63,640 bases of DNA, from assembly GCF_001552155.1 (NCBI RefSeq), contig NZ_BCQQ01000027.1:1-63640 (forward strand), given 5' to 3'. Made by a program: the position numbers and the translations under genes. This DNA is from Actinomadura formosensis NBRC 14204 (GTDB lineage: Bacteria > Actinomycetota > Actinomycetes > Streptosporangiales > Streptosporangiaceae). Below, one piece after another: positions 32,849 to 41,607 of this stretch. The notes under the pieces are model-generated. The model was not told where the DNA came from and searched no databases. It saw only the letters and a program-made list of their open reading frames with translations. How positions within the stretch are numbered: the first letter of the stretch is position 1; each line of letters begins with the position of its first letter.

Positions 32849-33916
32849 TCAGACGGGCCGGTCCTGGTCGCCCGGCTCCTGGCCGGGCCGGGCACCGGAC
32901 GCACCGTCGCCGCCCGTGATGCCGCGCTGCTCGCCGGACGGCGCGTCCGAGATCTCCCGCGCGGGCGCCGAACCGTGCTTCGGCTCGTCCAGGCCGATGA
33001 CCGGCGGGACGTCCTCGACCGGCTCCAGGGTCGAGGGCTGTTCCGCCGCCTTGGCCAGTTCCTCCTCCGCCTTGGCGAGCCGCTCACCGAGGTCGAGCTT
33101 GCCGCCCTCGCCTTCCTCGGAGCGTCCGGGACCGCCCGCGGCCCGCTCGAAGAACCGCAGGATCTCGACCGGCAGCGGCATGACCAGCGTGCTGTTCTTC
33201 TCGGCGGAGACCTCGACGACCGTCTGCAGCAGGCGCAGCTGGAGGGCCGCCGGATCCTGCGACATGATCTCCGCGGCGGCGGCGAGGCGCTTGGACGCCT
33301 GGAACTCGCCGTCCGCGGTGATGATCCGGGCGCGGCGCTCCCGCTCCGCCTCCGCCTGCCGGGCCATCGACCGCTTCATGCCCTCGGGCAGCGAGACGTC
33401 CTTGATCTCGACCCGCTCGATCAGGATGCCCCACGGCCCCTCGGTGATCTCGTCGATGATCGCCCGCAGCCGCATGTTGATCTTCTCGCGCTCGCTGAGC
33501 AGCTCCTGCATGTCGGCCTGCCCGATCACCGACCGCAGCGACGTCTGCGCCACCTGCGACACCGCGTTGCCGTAGTTGTAGACGTTCACGATCGCCTTCA
33601 CCGGGTCGATCACCCGGAAGTAGACGACCGCGTCGACGCGGACGCTGACGTTGTCCTGGGTGATGCCCTCCTGCGCCGGCACCCCCATGGTGATCGTCTG
33701 CCGGCTGACCTTCTGCATTCGGTCGGCGATCGGCACGATCACCGTCAGGCCGGGTGCGCGCACCGCGCCGGGACGCAGTTGCCCGCCCCGCTGGACCTGG
33801 CCGAACCGGAACACGATCCCCTGTTCGTACTGCTGGACGACCCGGACCGACGACGCCAGGGCGATCAGTCCGACCACGACGACGATGAGCAAGATGACGA
33901 GGGCCACCGCTTCCAT
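32849..33916 (-). CDS. SPFH-domain slipin/stomatin-like protein
   Basis: A 355-residue protein: an N-terminal membrane helix (about 2-24), a PHB/SPFH domain (SSVRVVQQYEQGIVFRFG... in the usual order; ILIERVEIKDVSLPEGMKR at its end, about 172-190), a coiled-coil stretch with AEAERERRARIITADGE and a polar, Gly/Pro/Glu-rich tail. Slipins form oligomers at the inner membrane and scaffold lipid microdomains. The partner NfeD/YbbK gene is not adjacent. The ATG at 33,916 follows AGAAAGGTG. Confidence 0.88.
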   Translation of the reverse strand: MEAVALVILLIVVVVGLIALASSVRVVQQYEQGIVFRFGQVQRGGQLRPGAVRAPGLTVIVPIADRMQKVSRQTITMGVPAQEGITQDNVSVRVDAVVYFRVIDPVKAIVNVYNYGNAVSQVAQTSLRSVIGQADMQELLSEREKINMRLRAIIDEITEGPWGILIERVEIKDVSLPEGMKRSMARQAEAERERRARIITADGEFQASKRLAAAAEIMSQDPAALQLRLLQTVVEVSAEKNSTLVMPLPVEILRFFERAAGGPGRSEEGEGGKLDLGERLAKAEEELAKAAEQPSTLEPVEDVPPVIGLDEPKHGSAPAREISDAPSGEQRGITGGDGASGARPGQEPGDQDRPV

Positions 33917-34137
33917 CACGGGCACCTTTCTCGTGTGGACGCCGGGGCCGCAAGCGCCTGGGCTCCGGCAGAACCCTGGACCCTGGAAGATCCAGCCGGA
34001 ACCGCCCGGGGACGGTTCACGTTTCCCAGCTAACCGCGTGGGCACGCCCGTGTACAACGCCCGCACGAATGATCTTGCGGGAAACCGTGTCAGGGATCAC
34101 TTGCATAGGGGCCGGAGCCCTCTGAAGTGTTTGCCGA

Positions 34138-35154
34138 GTGAACGATATGGTCGATTGGGTGAGCGCGAGAGACACCGACTGGGACGGCGTACGCCTCCAT
34201 GTGGTCACCGGGAAGGGCGGGACGGGCAAGACGACCGTCGCGGCCGCCCTCGCCCTTGCCCTGGCCGCCGGAGGCCGCAAGGTCCTGCTCGTCGAGGTCG
34301 AGGGGCGTCAGGGCATCGCCCAGCTCTTCGACTGCCCGCCCCTCCCGTACGAGGAGCGCCGCGTCGCGGTCGCCCCCGACGGCGGGGACGTGTACGCGCT
34401 CGCCATCGACACCGAAGAGGCGCTCATCGAGTACCTCGAAATGTTCTACAACCTCAAACGCGCCGGCAAGGCGATGACCAAGCTCGGCATCGTCGACTTC
34501 GTCACCACCATCGCCCCCGGCCTGCGCGACGTCATCCTCACCGGCAAGACGTCGGAGGCGGTGCGCCGCAAGAAGAAGGACGGCACGTTCATCTACGACG
34601 CCGTCGTGATGGACGCCCCGCCCACCGGCCGCATCACCAAGTTCCTCAACGTGAACGACGAGGTGTCCGGGCTCGCCAAGGTGGGCCCAATCCGCAACCA
34701 CGCCGACACGGTGATGCAGGTCGTGCGCAGCCCTGAAACCGCTGTGCATTTCGTCACCCTCCTCGAAGAGATGCCCGTCCAGGAGACGATGGACGGAATC
34801 CGAGACATCACCGGGGTCGGGCTCCCCGCCGGCGCCGTCATCGTCAACATGGAGCACCAGCCCGTCCTCACCGAGGACGACCTCGCCGCGGCCGCCGCCG
34901 GCACCCTGGACACCGACGAGATCATCCGGGGCGTGAAGGCCGCCGGGCTGGAGCACAACGCCGAGTCCATCGCCGCCGAGCTCGCCGCCGAGGCCGGCGA
35001 CCACGCCCGCCGCACCGCCCTCCAGCGCCGCGAGAAGGAGCGCCTCGACTCCGTCGACCGCCCCCGCTACACCCTCCCGCTGCTCTCGGACGGCATGGAC
35101 CTCGCGGGCCTCTACGACCTGGCCGCCGCCCTCCGCGCCCAAGGTGCCGCATGA
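34138..35154 (+). CDS. ArsA/GET3-like ATPase, first of a pair
   Basis: A 338-residue deviant-Walker ATPase. The P-loop is GKGGTGKTTVAAAL (about 25-38, signature Lys at the start), then VVMDAPPTGRI (about 158-168, switch II). It corresponds to Rv3679, which forms a heteromeric complex with Rv3680 in mycobacteria that has been linked to redox/glycerol-stress tolerance; it is not an arsenite pump. The GTG start at 34,138 is followed by an in-frame ATG three codons later. Its stop overlaps the following small ORF (ATGA). Confidence 0.88.
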   Translation: MNDMVDWVSARDTDWDGVRLHVVTGKGGTGKTTVAAALALALAAGGRKVLLVEVEGRQGIAQLFDCPPLPYEERRVAVAPDGGDVYALAIDTEEALIEYLEMFYNLKRAGKAMTKLGIVDFVTTIAPGLRDVILTGKTSEAVRRKKKDGTFIYDAVVMDAPPTGRITKFLNVNDEVSGLAKVGPIRNHADTVMQVVRSPETAVHFVTLLEEMPVQETMDGIRDITGVGLPAGAVIVNMEHQPVLTEDDLAAAAAGTLDTDEIIRGVKAAGLEHNAESIAAELAAEAGDHARRTALQRREKERLDSVDRPRYTLPLLSDGMDLAGLYDLAAALRAQGAA

Positions 35155-35495
35155 CCGCCCCCGCCGACAGCGAACGCGCCGCGCGCACGGCTCCCGCCCA
35201 GCACGACAAGGGCTACCGCCCCCACGCGACGGCATACACCGGACGACCGCACTCAGGCCACACCACGTCCCGCAGCGGGACGTTCCTGGGAGTACATGCA
35301 GTGATGCGTAGAGAAGCACGGGCTGGGACAGCGACGTTGCAGGGCGTGTCGTGGGTCGCCCTGGCAGAGAAGCACGCCGCCTTCGGCCACGGCACGCCGG
35401 ACGCTTTCGCGGGTGGACGTGCGGTGAAGGGCCGCGCGGCACGGTCCGGTGGCCCTGTGGAGCGATCCCGGCGGAGCGCAGAGGTGAACCGATGA
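35151..35495 (+). CDS. 114-residue ORF wedged between the two ArsA-type genes
   Basis: The ATG overlaps the stop of the first ATPase gene and the TGA overlaps the start of the second, so both junctions look coupled. The product is basic (Arg/His/Ala/Gly-rich), has no hydrophobic helix and no known motif, and its codon positions lack the strong third-base GC bias of its neighbours. In related genomes the two ATPase genes are adjacent, so these 340 bases look inserted. It could be a real adaptor or a neutral in-frame insertion. Confidence 0.4.
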   Translation: MTAPADSERAARTAPAQHDKGYRPHATAYTGRPHSGHTTSRSGTFLGVHAVMRREARAGTATLQGVSWVALAEKHAAFGHGTPDAFAGGRAVKGRAARSGGPVERSRRSAEVNR

Positions 35496-36649
35496 GCCCG
35501 GCCGGCAAGACCCCTCCCGTCCTCGACGTCGACGCCCTCCTCGACGACCCCCGCACGAAGATCATCGTGTGCTGCGGTTCGGGCGGGGTCGGGAAGACGA
35601 CCACGGCCGCCGCGCTCGGCGTCCGGGCGGCCGAGCGGGGCCGCGACGTCGTCGTCCTCACCGTGGACCCGGCGCGCCGGCTCGCCCAGTCGATGGGCCT
35701 GTCCGAGCTCGACAACAGCCCGCGCAAGATCGAGATCGAGGGCGACGGCGAGCTGCACGCCATGATGCTCGACATGAAGCGCACCTTCGACGAGATCGTC
35801 GAGGCGCACGCGGACCCGGACCGGGCGAAGCAGATCCTCGCCAACCCCTTCTACCAGTCGCTGTCGTCCAGCCTGTCGGGCACGCAGGAGTACATGGCGA
35901 TGGAGAAGCTCGGGCAGCTGCACCGCTCCGGCGCCTGGGACCTGATCATCGTGGACACGCCGCCGTCCCGCAACGCCCTCGACTTCCTGGACGCCCCCGA
36001 ACGCATGGGCCGTTTCCTCGACGGCCGCTTCATGCGGATCCTCGCCGCCCCGGCCAAGACCGGCGGCCGCTTCGGCGTCAAGGTGATCAGCACCGGGTTC
36101 GGCATGTTCACCGGCATCATCAACAAGGTCCTCGGCGTCCAGCTGCTCCGCGACGTGCAGACGTTCGTCGCCGCGTTCGACACGATGTTCGGCGGGTTCC
36201 GGGAGCGGGCCGAGAAGACGTTCAAGCTGCTGCAGACCCCCGGGACCGCGTTCCTCGTCGTCGCCGCGCCCGAGCCGGACGCGCTCCGCGAGGCGTCCTA
36301 CTTCGTCGAACGTCTCGCCGAGGAGCGGATGCCGCTCGCCGGGCTCGTGGTCAACCGCGTCCACGAATCCGCGGCCGACTCGCTGTCGGCCGCCCGCAGC
36401 CAGGCCGCCGCCGAGAACCTGGAGGAACGCGGCGAGCACGCGCTGACCGCGGCCCTGCTCCGCCTGCACACCGACCGCATGCAGCTCGCCGCCCGCGAGG
36501 AACGCCTCCGCGACCACTTCGCGTCCGCGCACCCGACCGTCCCGGCCACGGTGGTCCCCGCCCAGGCCGAGGACGTCCACGACCTTGAGGGCCTGCGCCA
36601 GGTGGGCGAAGACCTGGCCGCCCCCACCGCACCCCCATCCGCCGCATGA
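35492..36649 (+). CDS. ArsA/GET3-like ATPase, second of a pair
   Basis: A 385-residue protein with P-loop CGSGGVGKTTTAAALG (about 25-40), the VDPARRLAQSMGL switch I region and LIIVDTPPSRNALDFL (about 151-166, switch II). The helical insertion between them (SSSLSGTQEYMAMEKL) is typical of the Rv3680 subgroup. It probably dimerises with the first ATPase. The ATG at 35,492 follows AGAGGTG and overlaps the preceding ORF stop. Confidence 0.9.
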   Translation: MSPAGKTPPVLDVDALLDDPRTKIIVCCGSGGVGKTTTAAALGVRAAERGRDVVVLTVDPARRLAQSMGLSELDNSPRKIEIEGDGELHAMMLDMKRTFDEIVEAHADPDRAKQILANPFYQSLSSSLSGTQEYMAMEKLGQLHRSGAWDLIIVDTPPSRNALDFLDAPERMGRFLDGRFMRILAAPAKTGGRFGVKVISTGFGMFTGIINKVLGVQLLRDVQTFVAAFDTMFGGFRERAEKTFKLLQTPGTAFLVVAAPEPDALREASYFVERLAEERMPLAGLVVNRVHESAADSLSAARSQAAAENLEERGEHALTAALLRLHTDRMQLAAREERLRDHFASAHPTVPATVVPAQAEDVHDLEGLRQVGEDLAAPTAPPSAA

Positions 36650-36975
36650 CCTTCATGGTGGACCGTGCTCGATGATGTACCGGCCACGGAAACACCGGCC
36701 GGGCGGATGATCGCCGGGTTCGCCGGGCACGCACTGCCGACGAGTACGGGCCGGGGCAAAGCATTCGGCGGAGGCTGATCGCACCGATCGGCGGGCCGAG
36801 GAAGCGGACGCCGCCGGCACGCCGCATTCGCCGCCGGACCGGACGATCAGCGAGACGCGGAAAGCGCGGCGACGGCCCACATCGCGAAAGGCGATGCGGG
36901 CCTGTCACCACGCTTCTCATTGAGCCCTGCCGGGCCCTGAACCTCTGCCGGACGAGCCGATCACCCGGCCCGAGA
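36650..36975. other. Convergent intergenic region, no gene seen
   Basis: 326 bases between two converging genes. No coding frame is convincing. Only weak stems are present (for instance ATCGC/GCGAT near 36,880), with no classical terminator. Confidence 0.4.
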
Positions 36976-37287
36976 TCAGCTGGCGACGAGCTCCTGCTCG
37001 TCCACCTCGGCCGACCGCTCGTACTCTTCCTTCGCGGTCTCCAGCAGGTCGCGCCACGACCGCACATCCGGCCGCCGCCGCAGCAGAGCCCGGCGCTCAC
37101 GCTCGGTCATCCCGCCCCAGACACCGAACTCGATCCGGTTGTCGAGGGCGTCAGCGAGACACTCCGTGCGCACTGGGCAGCCGCGGCAGATGAGCTTGGC
37201 CCGGTTCTGCGCCGCTCCCTGCACGAACAGGGCATCGGGATCCGCGTTACGGCAGGCGGCGCGCGCGGTCCAATCCGTGATCCACAT
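36976..37287 (-). CDS. whiB4: WhiB-family Fe-S regulator (WhiB4-like)
   Basis: A 103-residue WhiB protein. Its four Cys ligands (AACRNAD at about 12; ICRGCPVRTEC at about 34, 37 and 43) bind a [4Fe-4S] cluster, the GVWGGMTERERR turn follows at about 55-66, and an acidic tail closes the protein. It is placed between the ArsA pair and ponA2 exactly as whiB4 (Rv3681c) is in M. tuberculosis, hence the name. WhiB4 there is a redox sensor that regulates antioxidant genes. It is divergent from ponA2 over 324 bp. The ATG follows GGGGAGTGGGG. Confidence 0.87.
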   Translation of the reverse strand: MWITDWTARAACRNADPDALFVQGAAQNRAKLICRGCPVRTECLADALDNRIEFGVWGGMTERERRALLRRRPDVRSWRDLLETAKEEYERSAEVDEQELVAS

Positions 37288-37611
37288 CTGGCCCCACTCC
37301 CCTAGGGTCTGTGTCGATTTGCGCTCCTTGGCCGGACGGGCGCGGACGTCAGGCCGCCAAACGAAAGCCGTGGGGAAGAACTTACGGAAGCGAGAGACGT
37401 TTCAACAGCCCCCGATGGGCCCATTCTCGATATAGCCCACCGGGGCCATACCGCCGGAACGGACTAGTTACCTATCGTTGACGCGCCAGACACGGCGCCG
37501 GTTGTCCTGATGAGGGCATAACGGACGAACGTTCCACCCCGGCCGGGGTGGAACGCGGCACGCTGGGGACCTGTCCCTAATGCACTGCTCGTCCCCCGTA
37601 CCCTAGACCAC
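37288..37611. other. whiB4-ponA2 divergent promoter region
   Basis: 324 bases without a gene. It must hold two divergent promoters. The most striking element is the 26-bp perfect palindrome listed separately; an AT-rich GATATAG patch at about 37,429-37,435 could be part of a -10 box for whiB4. Confidence 0.5.
37530..37555. promoter_or_regulatory. 26-bp perfect palindrome upstream of ponA2
   Basis: CGTTCCACCCCGG is followed immediately by its exact reverse complement, with no loop. It ends 56 bp before the ponA2 start and 242 bp from whiB4. With no spacer it suits binding by a protein dimer better than a terminator, although a cruciform or RNA hairpin is possible. Confidence 0.55.
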
Positions 37612-39903
37612 GTGCGCGTTGCGAATATGGATCGGGGCAAGGCCGCCTCCACACTGTTCAGACTGCTCGGTGCCGGGGTGGTGGCGGGCCTCATCGTCGC
37701 CCTCATCGCACTGCCGTCCGTCGGCAGCGCAGGGCTCACCGCTCGCGACGCCGCGAACAACTTCGACGACATGGACAGCCAGCTCAAGACGACACCACCG
37801 TCCGAGAAGACGGTGATGTACGACGCGAACGGCAAGCAGATCGCCACGTTCTTCGACAAGTACCGCGAGTCCGTCCGGCTCGACCAGGTGAACCCGATCA
37901 TGCGGCAGGCCATGATCGACATCGAGGACTCGCGGTTCTACCAGCACGGCGCCCTCGACCTGAAGGGCACCGTCCGCGCACTCGCGTCCAACGTCGAATC
38001 CGAGCAGACCCAGGGCGGGTCCACGCTCACGCAGCAGTACGTCAAGAACCTCCTGGTCGACAGCGCCCGGACGCAGGAGGAGTACCGCGACGCCACCGCC
38101 CCCACGGTCGGCCGCAAGATCCGCGAACTCCGCTTCGCGCTCGACATCGAGCAGCGCATGACCAAGGACCAGATCCTTGAGGGCTACCTCAACATCGCCT
38201 ACTTCGGTGCAGGCGCGTACGGGGTGCAGGCAGCGGCGAAGCGCTACTTCAGCATTCCCGCGTCCAAACTGAAGCTCGGCCAGGCCGCACTGCTGGCCGG
38301 CATCACACAGAACCCGACGGCCTACGACCCCATCCTCAACCCGAAGGACGCCCGGCACCGGCGCGACGTCGTCCTCTACCGGATGGTGCAGCTCGGCCAC
38401 ATCAGCAAGGCGCAGGCCGACGAAGAGGCCGCCAAGCCGATCCGGCTGAACCGCACCGACCCGGTGGGCGGCTGCCAGTCCAGCAAGGCGCCGTACTTCT
38501 GCGAGTACGTGAAGTACGACATGCTCAACATCCTGTCGGACGGCAAGTACCGGAAGCTCAAGCCGAAGCAGCAGCAGAACGTCGTCAACGAGCTCAACCG
38601 GGGCGGCTACACGATCCGCACCACCCTCGACCTCCAGGACCAGCGCGCCGTCGACAGGGCCCTGCGCCAGACGGTCGCCCCCGGCGGCAACCGCGTCGGC
38701 GCCGAGGCGATGGTCGAGCCCGGCACGGGCAAGGTCCGGGCGATGGGCGTGAGCAAGCGGTTCGGCCCGGGCAAGGGCCAGACGACCATCAACCTGGCGG
38801 CCGACGCCGCGCACGGCGGCGGCTCCGGCGTGTCGGCGGGCTCGACCTTCAAGGTCTTCACGCTCGCCGCCGCCCTCGACCAGGGCATCCCGGTCAGCAC
38901 GACGATCAATTCGGGCAACAGCACGACGGTCACCGGGCTCACCACCTGCAAGGGCGACGGAACCGCTCCCTGGAGCCCCGGCAACGCGGACCCGGCCGAG
39001 GCGGGCGGTTACAACCTCAAGACCGGCACCTGGCATTCGGTCAACACCTTCTACGCCCAGCTTGAGAAGCGCGTCGGGCTCTGCAACGCGGTCAAGACGG
39101 CCGAGAAGTTCGGGATGAAGCGGGCGGACGGCCGCCCCCTGTTCCAGGTGCCCTCGCAGGTCCTCGGCACCAACGAGATCGACATGGTGCACCTCGCCGC
39201 CGCGTACGCCGGGTTCGCGGCCCGCGGCAAGTACTGCGCCCCCATCTCGGTGACGGAGGTCATCGACGCCCAGGGCAAGCGGCTGAAGCTCCCCAAGCAG
39301 GACTGCCACCAGGCCCTGGACACCGACGTCGCCGACAAGGTGAACTCCATCCTGCAGGGCGTCCTGACCAAGGGCACCGCGCGACGACTCGGCGGCATCG
39401 GCAGGCCGGCCGCCGGCAAGACCGGCACCTGTGAAGAGCACTCGTGCGCCGTCTTCGCCGGGCACACCCCCAACCTCGCCGCTGCCGCCGCCTACTGGGA
39501 CTACCGCGGCCCCTACCGCTACAAGGTCTACGGCGTGTTCGGCGCCGACCAGCCCCTGACGATCTGGTCGCAGAGCCTGCGCGGCGCCCTCGCCGGCAAG
39601 CCCGCCCCCGACTTCAACACCCCGTCCCGCGACTTCGGCGACACCACCCGCGTCCCGCAGGTGAAGGGCGCCACGGTCGCCGCCGCCACGGCCAGGCTCC
39701 AGGCGGCCGACCTGAAGGTCAAGGTGGCACCCGGGTCCGTCGACTCCGACCAGCCGCGGGGAACGGTCGTATCGACCTCCCCGGACGCCGGCACCGAAGT
39801 CCCGCCCGGCACCACCGTCATCCTCTACCTGAGCAGCGGCAAGAAGGGCGACGGGGGCCACGACCAGCCGGGCGGCGGCTGGCCCCCGTGGGGCGGCAAC
39901 TGA
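37612..39903 (+). CDS. ponA2: Class A penicillin-binding protein (PonA2-like)
   Basis: A 763-residue bifunctional peptidoglycan synthase. A membrane helix (about 17-39) is followed by the glycosyltransferase domain, with IEDSRFYQHGALD (about 103-115, catalytic Glu) and GGSTLTQQYVKNL. The transpeptidase domain has the SxxK Ser in SAGSTFKVFT (about 405-414), SVNTF (about 477) and the KTG box in AAGKTGTCEEHS (about 602). A single PASTA domain (about 680-745) and a Gly/Pro-rich tail close the protein. The architecture and position equal Rv3682. The start is GTG at 37,612; no good alternative is seen. It is followed by a symmetric terminator. Confidence 0.94.
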   Translation: MRVANMDRGKAASTLFRLLGAGVVAGLIVALIALPSVGSAGLTARDAANNFDDMDSQLKTTPPSEKTVMYDANGKQIATFFDKYRESVRLDQVNPIMRQAMIDIEDSRFYQHGALDLKGTVRALASNVESEQTQGGSTLTQQYVKNLLVDSARTQEEYRDATAPTVGRKIRELRFALDIEQRMTKDQILEGYLNIAYFGAGAYGVQAAAKRYFSIPASKLKLGQAALLAGITQNPTAYDPILNPKDARHRRDVVLYRMVQLGHISKAQADEEAAKPIRLNRTDPVGGCQSSKAPYFCEYVKYDMLNILSDGKYRKLKPKQQQNVVNELNRGGYTIRTTLDLQDQRAVDRALRQTVAPGGNRVGAEAMVEPGTGKVRAMGVSKRFGPGKGQTTINLAADAAHGGGSGVSAGSTFKVFTLAAALDQGIPVSTTINSGNSTTVTGLTTCKGDGTAPWSPGNADPAEAGGYNLKTGTWHSVNTFYAQLEKRVGLCNAVKTAEKFGMKRADGRPLFQVPSQVLGTNEIDMVHLAAAYAGFAARGKYCAPISVTEVIDAQGKRLKLPKQDCHQALDTDVADKVNSILQGVLTKGTARRLGGIGRPAAGKTGTCEEHSCAVFAGHTPNLAAAAAYWDYRGPYRYKVYGVFGADQPLTIWSQSLRGALAGKPAPDFNTPSRDFGDTTRVPQVKGATVAAATARLQAADLKVKVAPGSVDSDQPRGTVVSTSPDAGTEVPPGTTVILYLSSGKKGDGGHDQPGGGWPPWGGN

Positions 39904-39908
39904 CCGCG

Positions 39909-39934
39909 AAGGGCCCGGCACACGCCGGGCCCTT
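39909..39934. terminator. Bidirectional terminator between ponA2 and yqeY
   Basis: AAGGGCCCGGC-ACAC-GCCGGGCCCTT: an 11-bp perfect stem with a 4-base loop and A/T flanks, between the two converging stops. Confidence 0.8.
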
Positions 39935-39936
39935 CC

Positions 39937-40389
39937 TCATTCCGCGAGCTGCCGCTTGACCTCGGCCGCGACACGCCCGCCCTCGGCACGCCCGGCGACC
40001 TTCGGGTTCACGACCTTCATGACCTGCCCCATCGCACGCGGCCCCGCCGCCCCCGTCGCGGCGATCGCGTCCGCCACCAGCGCGGTCAGCTCCTCGTCCG
40101 CCAGCTGGGCGGGAAGGTACTCCTCCAGCACCTCGCCCTCGTCCCGCTCCGCCCGCGCCTGCTCCTCGCGTCCCGCGTCACCGAACGCCGTCGCGGCCTC
40201 GCGGCGCTTCTTCGCCTCCCGGGTGAGCACCTTGACGACGTCGTCGTCGGACAGCTCACGCGCCCGCTTACCGGCGACCTCCTCGTTCTTCACCGCGGTG
40301 AGCGCCATGCGCAGCGTGCGGGTACGCACCTCGTCGCGCGCCTTCATCGCGGACGCGAGGTCGGTCTCCAGCTTCTCCTTCAGGGTCAT
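39937..40389 (-). CDS. GatB/YqeY-domain protein
   Basis: A 150-residue YqeY-family protein of usual length. It starts MTLKEKLETDLASAMKARDE, continues RTLRMALTAVKNEEV and ends GPRAMGQVMKVVNPKVAGRAEGG (the MGxVMxxl...GRaDG region, about 118-140). Two helical subdomains like the tail of GatB suggest tRNA or amidotransferase contacts, but no reaction is established. The ATG at 40,389 starts the conserved region; longer frames upstream are not supported. Confidence 0.88.
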   Translation of the reverse strand: MTLKEKLETDLASAMKARDEVRTRTLRMALTAVKNEEVAGKRARELSDDDVVKVLTREAKKRREAATAFGDAGREEQARAERDEGEVLEEYLPAQLADEELTALVADAIAATGAAGPRAMGQVMKVVNPKVAGRAEGGRVAAEVKRQLAE

Positions 40390-40482
40390 GCCAACATCAT
40401 GCCCGTCCCGCACCTTCTGCCTCATCAGGATTACCGCGCGGTGCCCATCTCTGAAAGCATGGACCCCTGAGAAGGGAGAGCC

Positions 40483-41394
40483 GTGCGAAAGATCTACGCC
40501 GTGCCCCTCGGCCTGCTGGGCGCGGGGGCAGCGACCTTCGGGTACGCCTCGGTGATCGAGCGGAACTGGTTCCGCCTCCGCCGCGTCGACGTGCCGGTGC
40601 TGCCGCCCGGCCGTCCCCCGGTGAAGATCCTGCACATCTCCGACGCGCACCTCACGCCCGGACGCTCACGCCTCATCCACTGGCTCCGCTCCCTGGACGC
40701 CCTTGAGCCCGACCTCGTCGTCAACACCGGCGACTCCCTCTCCCACCGGGACGCGATCGGCCCCTTCCTCGAAGCCCTCGGCCCCCTCCTCGACCGCCCC
40801 GGCGTCTTCGTCTACGGCTCCAACGACCTGTACTCCCCGGTCCTGAAGAACCCGCTCCGCTACGTCTGGCGGACGAGCAAGTCCGACTACGAGCGGCACC
40901 GCCGCGAACCCGACCTCCCGTACCGCGAACTCGGCTCGTCCCTCCAGGCCGCCGGCTGGCTCGACCTCAACAACCGCATAGGCCGCCTCAAGGTCGGCGA
41001 ACTGGACGTCGAGTTCGGCGGCATCGACGACTCCCACATCGACCGCGCCCGCTACGACAAGATCGCGGGCCCCGTCGACCCCCAGGCCGACGTCCACCTC
41101 GGCGTCATGCACTCCCCCGAACCGCGCAACCTCGACCGCTTCGCCGCGGACGGCTACGACCTCCTCCTCGCCGGCCACACCCACGGCGGCCAGGTCTGCG
41201 TCCCCTTCTACGGCGCCCTCGCCACCAACTGCGGCATCGACCGTCCCCGCGTGAAGGGCCTCCACGAACACCGCGGCTCCTGGCTCCACATCTCCGCCGG
41301 CCTCGGCACCTCCCCGAAGGCCCCCATGCGCTTCTGCTGCCCGCCCGAGGCATCCCTCCTCACCCTCGTCCCCCGCCACCAAGAGGCACCATGA
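40483..41394 (+). CDS. Calcineurin-like metallophosphoesterase
   Basis: A 303-residue metallophosphoesterase with an N-terminal hydrophobic segment (about 5-20) that may anchor it in the membrane. The five metal motifs are present: ISDAHL (about 51), NTGDSLSH (about 81), GSND (about 111), a His in VMHSPEP (about 208) and AGHTHGGQ (about 230-237). It resembles YkuE/Rv3683-type enzymes, some of which act on UDP-sugar lipids. It is divergent from yqeY. The GTG at 40,483 follows AGAAGGGAG. Confidence 0.88.
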   Translation: MRKIYAVPLGLLGAGAATFGYASVIERNWFRLRRVDVPVLPPGRPPVKILHISDAHLTPGRSRLIHWLRSLDALEPDLVVNTGDSLSHRDAIGPFLEALGPLLDRPGVFVYGSNDLYSPVLKNPLRYVWRTSKSDYERHRREPDLPYRELGSSLQAAGWLDLNNRIGRLKVGELDVEFGGIDDSHIDRARYDKIAGPVDPQADVHLGVMHSPEPRNLDRFAADGYDLLLAGHTHGGQVCVPFYGALATNCGIDRPRVKGLHEHRGSWLHISAGLGTSPKAPMRFCCPPEASLLTLVPRHQEAP

Positions 41395-41484
41395 CCACCC
41401 CTAAATAGGGACGCAGCACCCTCTGGCATCCGCTAGAGTGGTCTAGGCGCCGGGAGCACGTACGATCTCCCGGGCAGCCGCCAC

Positions 41485-41558
41485 CGGGGTGTAGCGCAGC
41501 TTGGCAGCGCGCTTCGTTCGGGACGAAGAGGTCGTGGGTTCAAATCCCGCCACCCCGA
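41485..41558 (+). tRNA. tRNA-Pro(CGG)
   Basis: 74 bases fold as a cloverleaf: acceptor CGGGGTG/CACCCCG, D-stem GCGC/GCGC, anticodon stem CTTCG/CGAAG with loop TTCGGGA (anticodon CGG), and T-stem GTGGG/CCCGC with the TTCAAAT loop. The discriminator is A, and no CCA is encoded. A TAGAGT -10-like box lies about 50 bp upstream. It marks the boundary between the syntenic core and the defence-rich DNA. Confidence 0.95.
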
Positions 41559-41575
41559 CAGAAACCGCCAGCTCA

Positions 41576-41607
41576 GAGGCCGGTTCTCCGCACAGGAGAC
41601 CGGCCTC
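41576..41607 (+). terminator. Terminator after tRNA-Pro
   Basis: GAGGCCGGTTCTCC pairs with GGAGACCGGCCTC (one bulged base) around a 5-base loop, 17 bp past the tRNA. Confidence 0.75.

Noticed and set aside
34138..36649. Arsenic resistance operon
   Set aside because: The ArsA-like pair has no arsR, arsB or arsC nearby and matches the Rv3679/Rv3680 type by context.
37603..39921. 772-codon minus-strand frame opposite ponA2
   Set aside because: Shadow frame; penicillin-binding protein motifs are all on the plus strand.
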